From: Patiriisocius marinus
Lineage (GTDB): Bacteria; Bacteroidota; Bacteroidia; Flavobacteriales; Flavobacteriaceae
Length of the DNA stretch: 64,000 bases
Direction: 5' to 3'
Assembly (NCBI RefSeq): GCF_008974325.1
Contig: NZ_BKCG01000003.1
Location: 186,001 to 250,000 of the forward strand
The translations under genes and the position numbers were made by a program. Shown here piece after piece: positions 54,261 to 63,438 of this stretch; positions within the stretch are counted from its first letter, which is position 1; the number at the start of each line of letters is the position of its first letter. Under the pieces are notes generated by a model. The model was not told the DNA's origin. It was given only the letters and a program-made list of their open reading frames with translations, and made no database searches.

Positions 54261-55283
54261 ATGAAACAAACTACTTTACAAGATATCGCTAATACCCTTG
54301 GTGTTTCTATATCAACTGTCTCAAAAGCTTTAAAGGATTATCCAGATATAGGTATAAAAACAAAAGCACTTGTAAGAGAGCTTGCAGTTACCCTTAACTA
54401 TACTCCTAACCCATTTGCTGTTAATTTGAGAACAAAACAATCTAAAACAATAGGAGTAATTATTCCAGAATTTGTACATTATTTTTTCTCTAGCGTTATT
54501 AAAGGCATTATTAATGAAGCGGAAAAAAAAGGGTATTTAGTGATTACATTACAGTCCAATGAATCATTTGAGTTAGAAAAAAGACAAATAGAGTTATTAC
54601 TGAATAAAAACGTGGATGGTGTTTTAATCTCACTAGCAAACGCCACAGCCACTTTTGATCACCTTAAAACTGTTATGGAAAGAGGGAAACCTTTGGTTAT
54701 GTTTGATAAAATTGCAAAAATTGTTAATTGTTCTAAGGTTATTATAAATGATAGAGAAGCAGCATACAATGCCACAAAACACTTAGTTGATACTGGTTGT
54801 AAAAGGATTGCACATTTTAGAGGTCCTTTATTGCCTCAAAATTCTATAGATCGATTTTTAGGTTATAAAAAAGCGTTAGACGATCACAATATTATATATG
54901 ACCCATCGCTCGTTTTTATATGTAATGATATGACGTTTGATGAAGGAAAAATGTTTGCTCATAAACTTATTGAAAACCATAAAGATGTTGATGGAGTTTT
55001 TATAAATACAGATTTAGTAGCTATTGGAGCAATGACAGGATTTAAAGAACTTGGATTACATATACCCCGGGATATTAGTATTGTAGGTTTTAGCAATTGG
55101 TTTATGTCCTCTGCGATAACACCATCATTAACCACAATAAATCAACCTGGTTATAAAATGGGTAAAGTAGCCTTTAAAAGGCTTTATAAAGAATTAAAAA
55201 AACAAAAAAATAATATAGAAATTATTCCTAAAACGATCGAACTTGAAACAACATTAATAGTTAGAGAATCTACCAAAACTTAA
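54261..55283 (+). CDS. LacI family transcriptional regulator
   Basis: 340 aa. N-terminal HTH (TTLQDIANTLGVSISTVSKA, then LKDYPDIG) and a hinge helix NPFAVNLRTKQSKTIGV, followed by a periplasmic-binding-like effector domain (GVLISLANATATFDHLKTVM; HLVDTGCKRIAHFRG). Divergent from the TonB receptor; the two palindromic operators lie between them. Predicted to repress the receptor and probably itself, released by a sugar ligand. Confidence 0.93.
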   Translation: MKQTTLQDIANTLGVSISTVSKALKDYPDIGIKTKALVRELAVTLNYTPNPFAVNLRTKQSKTIGVIIPEFVHYFFSSVIKGIINEAEKKGYLVITLQSNESFELEKRQIELLLNKNVDGVLISLANATATFDHLKTVMERGKPLVMFDKIAKIVNCSKVIINDREAAYNATKHLVDTGCKRIAHFRGPLLPQNSIDRFLGYKKALDDHNIIYDPSLVFICNDMTFDEGKMFAHKLIENHKDVDGVFINTDLVAIGAMTGFKELGLHIPRDISIVGFSNWFMSSAITPSLTTINQPGYKMGKVAFKRLYKELKKQKNNIEIIPKTIELETTLIVRESTKT

Positions 55284-55327
55284 TATATGATAATGAATTA
55301 ATTGGATGTATTTAATTTAAGGTAATT

Positions 55328-55399
55328 ATTCCCACTCCACACACTTTACCTCCACCCTACTCCAGTCAACGCTGTGGCAGCGTATTCCATTCACATTTC
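55328..55399. repeat. Non-coding repeat family B, core copy B4
   Basis: In the 316-base gap after the LacI gene. CCCACTCCACACACTTTACC, TCCACCCTACTCCAG, TCAACGCTGTGGCAGCGTAT, TCCATTCACATTT. The distal block of B1 is not seen. A small hairpin TTTTGC / GCAAAA is at 55501-55518. No gene and no TPP riboswitch was found in the gap. Confidence 0.6.
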
Positions 55400-55599
55400 A
55401 AAAATAAACTATTGGTTACAATTACTTTTTAGGAAACCCGTAACCGTAAATAAAAATTCCTAATCTAAAAAAAAACGTGGGTGCGCTTTCTATTAATTTA
55501 TTTTGCATTAAAGCAAAAGAATTTCGATTGCAAATGCGTATTATTCATCAATCCCTATTTGTATAATATAAATTAGTGAATAATCCCTAACTTAAAAAA

Positions 55600-56217
55600 A
55601 TGATCGTTCTAATTGCTCCAGAAAATGATATTCCAAACGAAATTGAACTACTAAACGCCTTATTTAAAGAAGGTTTAATGTTTTATCACTTAAGAAAACC
55701 ATCAAAAAACTATCAAGAACATTGTGCGTATTTAAATGAAATAGAGGCAACATACCACAATAGAATTGTAGTACACTATCATCATGAATTGATTAATAAA
55801 TACCCTTTAAAAGGCATTCATTTTCAGGAACAAAAGCGAAGAGATTATATAGATAATCCAGGTCGCTATTTTAAAGGCTTAGAAATGTTTGGTAAAACGA
55901 TAAGTTCTTCTTTTCACGAACCTGAAGAATTGGAAAGTTGCGAGTTCGAGTTCGACTATCATTTACTCAGCCCTGTATTTTCTTCCATCTCAAAAGAAGG
56001 CTATGAAGGCAGAGGTTTTGACGTAAATCATATAGACAAGTTAATCGTTGGTATGGGCGGGATTAATGCAAAGACACTAGCAGAAACAATACCATTAGGG
56101 TTTAAAGGAATAGGTGTTTTAGGAGGTGTTTGGAATACAGAAAACCCTGTCGAAAGTTTTGTAGCCTTGAAAAACCAATATACCGAGTTACAATTAAAAA
56201 ATCATCCGCTTCTATAA
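55600..56217 (+). CDS. Thiamine-phosphate synthase family protein (ThiE/TenI-like)
   Basis: 205 aa TIM-barrel of the ThiE/TenI group. GLMFYHLRKPSKNYQEH matches the early substrate-site strand, VHYHHELINKYPLKGIHFQE is the second, and LIVGMGGINAKTLAETIPLG plus GIGVLGGVWN carry the glycine-rich phosphate site. Stands alone, without other thi genes. The catalytic fit to true ThiE is incomplete (no obvious CGxGxHL motif), so it may be a TenI-like relative. Confidence 0.72.
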   Translation: MIVLIAPENDIPNEIELLNALFKEGLMFYHLRKPSKNYQEHCAYLNEIEATYHNRIVVHYHHELINKYPLKGIHFQEQKRRDYIDNPGRYFKGLEMFGKTISSSFHEPEELESCEFEFDYHLLSPVFSSISKEGYEGRGFDVNHIDKLIVGMGGINAKTLAETIPLGFKGIGVLGGVWNTENPVESFVALKNQYTELQLKNHPLL

Positions 56218-56225
56218 ATTATAGA

Positions 56226-58367
56226 CTACTCAAACATTTTTACATTCTTTTGTATAACTTCTTTTAAAGCTTCTTTATCTATAGGTTTATTAATAATGTC
56301 AAGTATACCCACATTAAGACATTGTTCTCTAACTTCACTGATTTCTAGTGATGTTAATGCTATTATTGGTATATTCTTGTTTTGTGCTGCTATTACCTTT
56401 GCTGCTTCAAAGCCGTTCATAATAGGCATATTTAAATCCATTAAAATCACATCGATATTATTACTAGTATATGCTTTCAAAGCTTCTTTTCCATTTGTGG
56501 CGACTATAGCATTATGATTCAATGAACTTATTAATTTTTTAGTCACTAATTGGTTTATTTTATTGTCTTCAACAACTAATATTTGTAGACTCTTATTCGC
56601 TGAATTAGTGTTACTTTTATTATCCTTATTTGCAACTTCACATTCTAAAATAAATGAGAACTGCGACCCTACACCCACATCACTAGTTACAGACAACTTG
56701 CTCCCCATAACCATCAGTAAAGACTTAACGATGGGCAACCCTAAACCAATTCCATCTAAAGTGTTTTCTTCTGTATCACCTTGTTTAAAATTATCAAAAA
56801 TAATGGATAGATTTTCCTTAGAAATACCTGATCCTGTATCAGAAACTTTAAACTCAATACGATGCTTTGTACCAAGTTTATTTACCATACTCGCAGAAAT
56901 AGTAACAGTACCGTTTTTAGTATGCTTTATTGCGTTATCAATTAGATTAATAATTACTTCAGATAAATTAGCATCATCAATGATATAGTGCTCTAAAATT
57001 TCTTCGGAAATATCTAAAATTAATTGAGTTTCTTGTTGATCTGCTAGATAATTAAGTGATTTCACTATGTTCTCTAGGAGACTACGCAAATTGACATTAG
57101 TTACTTTTAAAGTAATTTTATCAGACTCTACTTCGTTAATTTTTAGAATATTATTTACAACTGATTTTAGATGATCCCCAGAATATTTTAAAGAATTTAG
57201 TAGCCCTTTTTGTGTGTTTATTATTGAAGGATTTTCAATAAGCATTCCAGTAATACCCAAAATTCCATACAATGGCGTTCTTAAATCGTGACTAATATTT
57301 ACTAATAAATCTGATTTTACCTTATTAGCGTATTCAGCTTCATTTTTGGCTTGTAGAAGTGCTTGATTCTTTATCTCTAATTTTTGATACGACAACCTCC
57401 TTTTGTAATTGTAAAAAATAAGAAATGAAGTACTTAAAAATAGTAAAATACCTATGCTTAATAAGGTTATAATATTTGTTTTTAGTTTAGATGCTTCAGC
57501 TTTTTCTTTGAACTCATTAACCTTAAAATCTGCAGCCACTTCCTCTACTTGGAGATTTTTTTCTGCATTAAAATCTAAATCCTTGTAATAATACATTTTT
57601 TTAAGACTCGCTAGCGCCATCTCATACGCTCCTAATTCTTGATGTATTTCACTTTTGAAATCATAAATATCAATGAGTTCTCTAATAAGAGTATACTCTT
57701 CTCCTATTTCAAGCGCTTTATTAATATATGTTAGAGCAAGTTTATGATCCTTTTTTTGGTTATAATAAATAGCCAAATTTAAATTTTGCAATAGCCGATG
57801 CAAAGGGTTTTCGTTTTCAATTTTAGGCAACAGCTTATCTGCTTTTAAAATATAAGGATACGCTTTGTCTGGTTCTTCAAAATTTAAATACATCCCAGCT
57901 ATATTATAGTATGTATAAAATGAGTGTTCATTTTTGCCAGCTTTTAAAGTATAAACTATAGATTTTTCAAAATATCTTGCAGCTTTATCTACAGTACTCT
58001 TATCAGTTGAGTAGATATTTCCTAATCCATTAAGTGAGGCTACGTTTACAAAATAATCATCAGTACTTTTATCTAATGCAATGTTGTAGTATTTTCTTGC
58101 ATTATCCCTATCATTAATGACTTGGTAGGTATTGGCTAGACTCACATAAGCTTTTGCTTGTTGTGTTTTATCCTTGTTTTTATTTGCATTTTGTACCGCT
58201 TGAGTTGCGAACTTCAGCCCATCTTCATAATTTCCATTTATGTTTTTATCTCTAGATAAGGAAATTAAAATATTTACACTATCTAAAGCGCTATTTGTAG
58301 TATCCTGAGAAACCGAAGATAGGCTATAGCAAAATATAAGTAAGATTAGTAATAGCTTCTTTTCCAA
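56226..58367 (-). CDS. TPR hybrid histidine kinase / response regulator
   Basis: 713 aa. Signal peptide (about 20 aa, ending SLSSVSQ), TPR repeats (about 40-260, for example ARKYYNIALDK and ALTYINKALEIGE), one membrane helix (299-319), HisKA with His360 in VNISHDLRTPLYG, an ATPase domain (VIINLIDNAIKHTKNG, DTGSGISKENL) and a C-terminal receiver (ILVVEDNKINQLVT; DVILMDLNMPIMNG). The TPR region is outside the cytoplasm and probably binds a partner or peptide. No separate DNA-binding partner is adjacent. Confidence 0.92.
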   Translation of the reverse strand: MEKKLLLILLIFCYSLSSVSQDTTNSALDSVNILISLSRDKNINGNYEDGLKFATQAVQNANKNKDKTQQAKAYVSLANTYQVINDRDNARKYYNIALDKSTDDYFVNVASLNGLGNIYSTDKSTVDKAARYFEKSIVYTLKAGKNEHSFYTYYNIAGMYLNFEEPDKAYPYILKADKLLPKIENENPLHRLLQNLNLAIYYNQKKDHKLALTYINKALEIGEEYTLIRELIDIYDFKSEIHQELGAYEMALASLKKMYYYKDLDFNAEKNLQVEEVAADFKVNEFKEKAEASKLKTNIITLLSIGILLFLSTSFLIFYNYKRRLSYQKLEIKNQALLQAKNEAEYANKVKSDLLVNISHDLRTPLYGILGITGMLIENPSIINTQKGLLNSLKYSGDHLKSVVNNILKINEVESDKITLKVTNVNLRSLLENIVKSLNYLADQQETQLILDISEEILEHYIIDDANLSEVIINLIDNAIKHTKNGTVTISASMVNKLGTKHRIEFKVSDTGSGISKENLSIIFDNFKQGDTEENTLDGIGLGLPIVKSLLMVMGSKLSVTSDVGVGSQFSFILECEVANKDNKSNTNSANKSLQILVVEDNKINQLVTKKLISSLNHNAIVATNGKEALKAYTSNNIDVILMDLNMPIMNGFEAAKVIAAQNKNIPIIALTSLEISEVREQCLNVGILDIINKPIDKEALKEVIQKNVKMFE

Positions 58368-58548
58368 GGTAAACGTTTTATAAGTGAAAATATAAAAAAG
58401 AATATTTTAAAATCTACAAAAATCTACATTATTACGATAAAGTGCATAAATAATGTAATTTTCTTATTGTTAGCCATACCATAAAGTTCTAAGTTAATAT
58501 ATGTAGCTTTGATATTTGACTAAAAAATTAATTAAGATTTTAAAATTG

Positions 58549-58950
58549 ATGAACTATATCTACACATTAATACTTTTATTAACAATGATGATGAGTAGTT
58601 GTTCTGGTCAACAAACTGATAATAATTGGATCGATGGAAAATGGTCTGGTATAGGTTTTCAGCCAGGATATAATATTCATGATTCTTGGGATATTGAGGT
58701 TTCTTTAAATACCAAACAAGAGCTTTTTAAAATCTTTTACCCTAGTTTAGATTGTTCTGGAGATTGGATGCTTATTAATATAGACAAACGCAAAGCCACT
58801 TTTAAAGAATTGAATATTGACAATACCGTATTATGTTCTGATAATGGTACTGTAATAATTACTAAAGTTGACGAGCATCATATTAGCTACAGTTATTATA
58901 TGGAAAATGACAAACGGGTTTCTTCTTATGCCACTTTAAGTAGGAATTAA
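58549..58950 (+). CDS. Small hypothetical lipoprotein
   Basis: 133 aa from ATG 58549, chosen over an upstream TTG (58516) because it gives a lipoprotein signal (LILLLTMMMSSC). The rest is an eight-strand-like domain: WIDGKWSGIGFQPGYNI, SWDIEVSLNTKQELFKIF and YPSLDCSGDWML. It resembles small beta-barrel lipoproteins of unknown function. Divergent from the hybrid kinase at 56226 and convergent with the reverse gene at 59018. Confidence 0.7.
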   Translation: MNYIYTLILLLTMMMSSCSGQQTDNNWIDGKWSGIGFQPGYNIHDSWDIEVSLNTKQELFKIFYPSLDCSGDWMLINIDKRKATFKELNIDNTVLCSDNGTVIITKVDEHHISYSYYMENDKRVSSYATLSRN

Positions 58951-59017
58951 ATTGTACCTATCACTAGATTTAGTAAGCTTTCTATTTCAAAAGTCAAAGT
59001 AAATTGATAAGCTTAAC

Positions 59018-59617
59018 TTAATAATACAATCTAAAATCAAGTGCTTTACATACATTGTAGTGCTTTTTATGCAACTCTTCTACAACAGCCAGCATGTCAT
59101 CATCTTCTTTAAATAAGTTAAAGAATGCTTTGTCAAGGTTTGAACTAGTGATATCGTTAATCGCATTTCCGTAGCCAGAAACGCCTTTAGCACCTGTAAT
59201 ATCTAGAAAATATTGCGCTTCTTCTTCGTCTAAATCTAGTACTTTCGCATTAGAAAAGTGTAGTATTTTTCCTGTTAATCTTCCTTCAAAAACCTCTGCA
59301 ATTTCTTGTAAACTATAGTAATAGTTATTCAAACAAATACTGTTTGCTTCCCCTTCCATAATTAAGTAGATAATTTCATAGTCTTTAAAATTATGATCAT
59401 CTAAAATTAAAGCATTCAAGCTATCTTCTAATCCTTCTATAGTGTCGCATGTTTTATAAATACTGGCAACACCATAACTCATAGTCAGTTGATCTAGACT
59501 TTTTTGAGCTTCGGTTATTTGGTCCATCTCCACATCATCAACTGCTTCTAAACAGTAGATAAAGTAATCTGTATCTATAAATTGTTCTTGGGGTGTTTGT
59601 TGTCTTTTTTGTAGCAA
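59018..59617 (-). CDS. Hypothetical protein, possibly DUF6642-like
   Basis: 199 aa, acidic, no signal peptide. The segment FIDTDYFIYCLEAVDD and the later LHFSNAKVLDLDEEEAQYFL, ITGAKGVSGYGNAI resemble DUF6642-type proteins of Bacteroidetes, from memory. The latter pattern (HFSN, then a GxxGYG motif) hints at a caspase-like or CHAT-type fold, unproven. Function unknown. Divergent from the acyl-CoA dehydrogenase gene. Confidence 0.65.
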   Translation of the reverse strand: MLQKRQQTPQEQFIDTDYFIYCLEAVDDVEMDQITEAQKSLDQLTMSYGVASIYKTCDTIEGLEDSLNALILDDHNFKDYEIIYLIMEGEANSICLNNYYYSLQEIAEVFEGRLTGKILHFSNAKVLDLDEEEAQYFLDITGAKGVSGYGNAINDITSSNLDKAFFNLFKEDDDMLAVVEELHKKHYNVCKALDFRLYY

Positions 59618-59751
59618 ATTTCAGATTTTTTGTAAAGTATATCTGATAACAAAATTAAGGGAACTCGTTTACTTATTTAATAGCTTTTTGTAAAATATCA
59701 ATAGGCACATTTTTGTTTTAGTATGTTTACTATTTGTTGTAAATTCATTTT

Positions 59752-62016
59752 ATGGAAACAACAACATATACTGCTGGTATTTTACAATATATCCCTTTCT
59801 TTTATGTGATTTGGTCTGACGATTTATTGTCATATTCTGAGATTTCCGTAGTAAAAAACGCCATCAAAAATGATGATACACTTACAAAAGAAGATCTTTC
59901 CTATCTTTTAAAAAACTTAGATAAAAAGAAACCACCTTCCTATCAAGAAATTAAACATTGGAAACAAGTAATTTCTCATTCAAAAATAAAGTTAGTTGAG
60001 AGTGATGTTTATCCGCTAGCTACGTTTAGTCAAAATATGATTTGCCATCATTTTGAAGCGTGTCCATTTAATAATCATTTAAAAGACATTGAGATTAACC
60101 TTGGTATACAACCCAACCATTATAATCACTTATTTGAAGTACAAATAATAAAAGTAACTTCATCTAGCTTTTACAATCCATTAGAAATAGATAACATTTT
60201 AAAGGGAGAACACGCACCTGTTGTTGATGCTTTTAGGGACGTCTTAAAAGACCCTATTTTTAAATGGTCTATAAGAAGAGAAAAGTCAGCTTTTAGAGCA
60301 CACGTTTTAAAGCAAGTAACATTTCTTGCCAAAGAAGGATATGGAGCTATGGCCTACCCTGAAGCCTATGGAGGAACTGATAATATGCCAGCCTATGCTG
60401 CAGTATTTGAAAACATGATGTATGTAGATGGTAGTATGGCTATAAAGTTTGGAGTTCAGTTTGGACTTTTTGGCGGTAGTATTCAAAAGCTAGGCACAAA
60501 ATTACATCACGACACTTACCTATCTGAAACCGGTAAAGCAACTATTTTAGGTTGTTTTGCTATGACTGAAACTGGACATGGTTCTAATGTAAGAGGCATT
60601 AAAACCACAGCGACATTTGATAAAGAAACAGACAGTATTGTTATACATACGCCAGGCGAAAATGACAATAAAGAATATATAGGAAATGCGCTGGACTCGA
60701 CAATGGCTTCTGTATTTGCACAATTAATTGTAGAAGGAAAAAACCATGGAGTTCACGCTATTTTAGTTAATATTCGGGATGCAGAGCATAAATTAATGCC
60801 AGGTGTAACTATTGAAGATAATGGGTACAAACTAGGTCTTAATGGTGTAGATAATGGTAAAATATGGTTTCATCAAGTACGCGTACCTAGAGAGAATTTA
60901 TTAAATAAATACGGTGATATCACCCCAAAAGGTAGGTATCATTCTGATATAGAAAACCCAAGTAAACGTTTCTTTACTATGTTAGGCACGTTAGTGGGTG
61001 GTAGAATTTGTGTTGCTCGTGCAGGACTTGGAGGCGCTAAAAAAGCCTTAGCTATTGCAGTAAAACACGCTTTAAAAAGAAGACAATTTAATGATAGTAT
61101 AAAGGTGCAGGAAGATTTGTTAATGGATTATCCAAGCCACCAATTAAGGTTAACTCCTGCAATTGCTAGTTGTTATGTGTATGATATTACACTCACACAT
61201 ATGATGAAACTGTATAGTGATACTACAGTGCCAGACAAACGAAAAGTAGAAACACAAGTTGCCGGACTTAAATCTATCATTACTTGGTTTGCAAATGATA
61301 CCATACAAGAATGTAGAGAAGCCTGCGGTGGAAAAGGATATTTGATGGAAAATCAAATTGCTGATCTAAAAGGCGACGTAGATATTTTCACAACTTTTGA
61401 GGGTGATAACCACGTATTGTTGCAATTAGCTGCAAAGGGAGTTTTATCAGACTTTAAATCTGAACTTAATAGTGATGGTTTTACGGCTGTCCTTAAATTA
61501 TTAGGAGCAAGAATTAGTGATACATTAACAACTATTAATCCAGCTTATACAAATAACGTAGATACAGTGCATTTGTATAGTTCTAAGTTTCATAAAGATG
61601 CATTTGATTATCGTACCAGAAGGCTTACCTATACTATTGCAATGCGAATTAGAGATTACGTAAAAAAGGGAATCCCTTCTTATCAAGCCTTTTTAAAAGT
61701 ACAAACACATTTGCTTGAACTAGGAAAAGCTTACAGTGTAGAACTGGCTTACAACACTTATATTGATTTTACAGCTACAATTGAAGAAGAGAAAAACAGA
61801 TTATTATTTGAAAAACTAGGTGTTTTGTATGCTCTGAATGAATTAAAAAAAGATGCTTCTTGGTATTTAGAACAAGGCTATATTAGCGGTACTAAGTCTA
61901 AGGCATTGCGCAAACGTGTAGAACGACTTTCTACAGAATTGCGACCACATATAGGTACTTTAGTCGATGGATTCGGTATTCCTGAGCATTGTATGCAAGC
62001 CCCAATTGCAAAATGA
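59752..62016 (+). CDS. Large acyl-CoA dehydrogenase (ACOX-like C-terminal domain)
   Basis: 754 aa. An N-terminal extension of about 140 residues precedes the acyl-CoA dehydrogenase core: CFAMTETGHGSNVRGI (substrate/FAD site), ILVNIRDAEHKLMPGVTIED, and EACGGKGYLMENQI with the downstream DGxxFT-like VDIFTTFEGDN, which includes the typical flavin-binding Glu region. The C-terminal 180 residues look like an acyl-CoA oxidase-type extension. FAD-dependent alpha,beta-desaturation of acyl-CoA is the family reaction; oxidase or dehydrogenase use cannot be told. Confidence 0.86.
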   Translation: METTTYTAGILQYIPFFYVIWSDDLLSYSEISVVKNAIKNDDTLTKEDLSYLLKNLDKKKPPSYQEIKHWKQVISHSKIKLVESDVYPLATFSQNMICHHFEACPFNNHLKDIEINLGIQPNHYNHLFEVQIIKVTSSSFYNPLEIDNILKGEHAPVVDAFRDVLKDPIFKWSIRREKSAFRAHVLKQVTFLAKEGYGAMAYPEAYGGTDNMPAYAAVFENMMYVDGSMAIKFGVQFGLFGGSIQKLGTKLHHDTYLSETGKATILGCFAMTETGHGSNVRGIKTTATFDKETDSIVIHTPGENDNKEYIGNALDSTMASVFAQLIVEGKNHGVHAILVNIRDAEHKLMPGVTIEDNGYKLGLNGVDNGKIWFHQVRVPRENLLNKYGDITPKGRYHSDIENPSKRFFTMLGTLVGGRICVARAGLGGAKKALAIAVKHALKRRQFNDSIKVQEDLLMDYPSHQLRLTPAIASCYVYDITLTHMMKLYSDTTVPDKRKVETQVAGLKSIITWFANDTIQECREACGGKGYLMENQIADLKGDVDIFTTFEGDNHVLLQLAAKGVLSDFKSELNSDGFTAVLKLLGARISDTLTTINPAYTNNVDTVHLYSSKFHKDAFDYRTRRLTYTIAMRIRDYVKKGIPSYQAFLKVQTHLLELGKAYSVELAYNTYIDFTATIEEEKNRLLFEKLGVLYALNELKKDASWYLEQGYISGTKSKALRKRVERLSTELRPHIGTLVDGFGIPEHCMQAPIAK

Positions 62017-62178
62017 ACTTAATCTTAAATTTCGGTTTAAATAATAAATAACTAAAATCAAAAGTTAACATTTCTGAATAACATCTATTACCTCCTAGTA
62101 CTAAAATAATTACTTAGAATACAAGCACCCCAAATGTAATGTAGTTAATCAACTTACTAAAATATCATTATCTATATA

Positions 62179-63438
62179 TTAAACGAGAATTTGAAATAAA
62201 TCTGGCTTGTCGTTTAAATACTCTCCATAGAAATTTTTAATTTTCATCCTCTCTATAAGTTCATTAATATCATTTGGATTTGGTAATTCTAGACCAACTA
62301 CAGCAGGACCAGAATTCCTATTGTGATTTTTAGAATATTCAAAGTGTGTAATATCATCATTAGGACCTAATACTTCAGTTAAAAATTCGCGTAAAGCGCC
62401 AGATCTCTGCGGAAATTTTACAATAAAATAATGTTTGTGTCCAGAATATAATAAAGCACGTTCTCTAATTTCTTCAGTACGGCTGATGTCATTATTAGAT
62501 CCACTAACTAAACAAACAACATTTTTACCTTTTATCTCTGAAGAAAATTGGTCTAAAACAGCTGTGGTTAGTGCTCCTGCTGGTTCTACTACAATTGCAT
62601 TTTTATTGTATAAATCTAAAATGGTTTGGCACACTTTTCCTTCAGGTACAGTAACCATTTCATCAAGGTTATTTTTACATATCTCAAAGTTTAAATCACC
62701 TACTTTTTGGACAGAAGCGCCATCAATAAATTTATCTATATCTTTAATTTTAGTATTTATACCGATTTTCATTGAAGTAGACATCGAAGGTGCACCTTCA
62801 GGCTCTACTCCTATAATTTTTGTGTTGGGAGAAATTTCTTTAAAAACACTAGAAACACCAGCGGCCAAACCACCACCGCCCACAGGTAAAAATAAATAAT
62901 CTATAGGCTTTTTGGTAGTGTTTAAAATTTCTATGGCAATTGTTCCCTGCCCTTCAATAACTTTAATATCATCAAATGGATGTACAAATGACATCCCATT
63001 ATCATTGCAATACTGTATAGCCGAATCATAAGCATCATCATAAGTATCACCAATAATAACAAGTTCAACATAGATGCCACCAAACATTTTTACTTGTTCT
63101 ATTTTCTGATTTGATGTGGGTGTTGGCATAAATATTACCCCTTTTATTTTATTTTGTTTGCAAGAGTAGGCTACACCTTGTGCGTGGTTGCCTGCACTTG
63201 CACAAACTACACCTTGTTTTAAAGCTTCAGGTGTTAGTGATGCTATTTTATGGTAAGCGCCTCTTATTTTATAGGATCGTACTTCCTGTAAGTCTTCCCT
63301 TTTAAATTCAATATTGGCGTCGTATTTTTTAGAGAGATATTGATTTTTTTGTAATGGAGTTTCTAAAACAACATTACTCAATAGCGCCGCGGCTCTTTGA
63401 ACATTCCTTAAAGTAACATAATTTGTAGGGGTGTTCAT
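62179..63438 (-). CDS. ilvA: Threonine ammonia-lyase (threonine dehydratase)
   Basis: 419 aa. PLP-Lys57 in QEVRSYKIRGAYH, Ser-x-Gly-x-Asn motif in ASAGNHAQGVA, the phosphate-binding VGGGGLAAG, and the C-terminal ACT-type region GALREFLTEVLGPNDDITHF. A single ACT region makes it a shorter isoleucine-pathway type. Converts threonine to 2-oxobutanoate. Its start overlaps the ilvC stop by one base (TAATG at 63436-63440), so it belongs to the branched-chain operon read from beyond the right edge. Confidence 0.94.
   Translation of the reverse strand: MNTPTNYVTLRNVQRAAALLSNVVLETPLQKNQYLSKKYDANIEFKREDLQEVRSYKIRGAYHKIASLTPEALKQGVVCASAGNHAQGVAYSCKQNKIKGVIFMPTPTSNQKIEQVKMFGGIYVELVIIGDTYDDAYDSAIQYCNDNGMSFVHPFDDIKVIEGQGTIAIEILNTTKKPIDYLFLPVGGGGLAAGVSSVFKEISPNTKIIGVEPEGAPSMSTSMKIGINTKIKDIDKFIDGASVQKVGDLNFEICKNNLDEMVTVPEGKVCQTILDLYNKNAIVVEPAGALTTAVLDQFSSEIKGKNVVCLVSGSNNDISRTEEIRERALLYSGHKHYFIVKFPQRSGALREFLTEVLGPNDDITHFEYSKNHNRNSGPAVVGLELPNPNDINELIERMKIKNFYGEYLNDKPDLFQILV

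Noticed and set aside
55284-55599. TPP riboswitch before the thiamine-type gene
   Set aside because: No CUGAGA or ACCUG-type elements of the TPP aptamer were found; only repeat B4 and a small hairpin are present.
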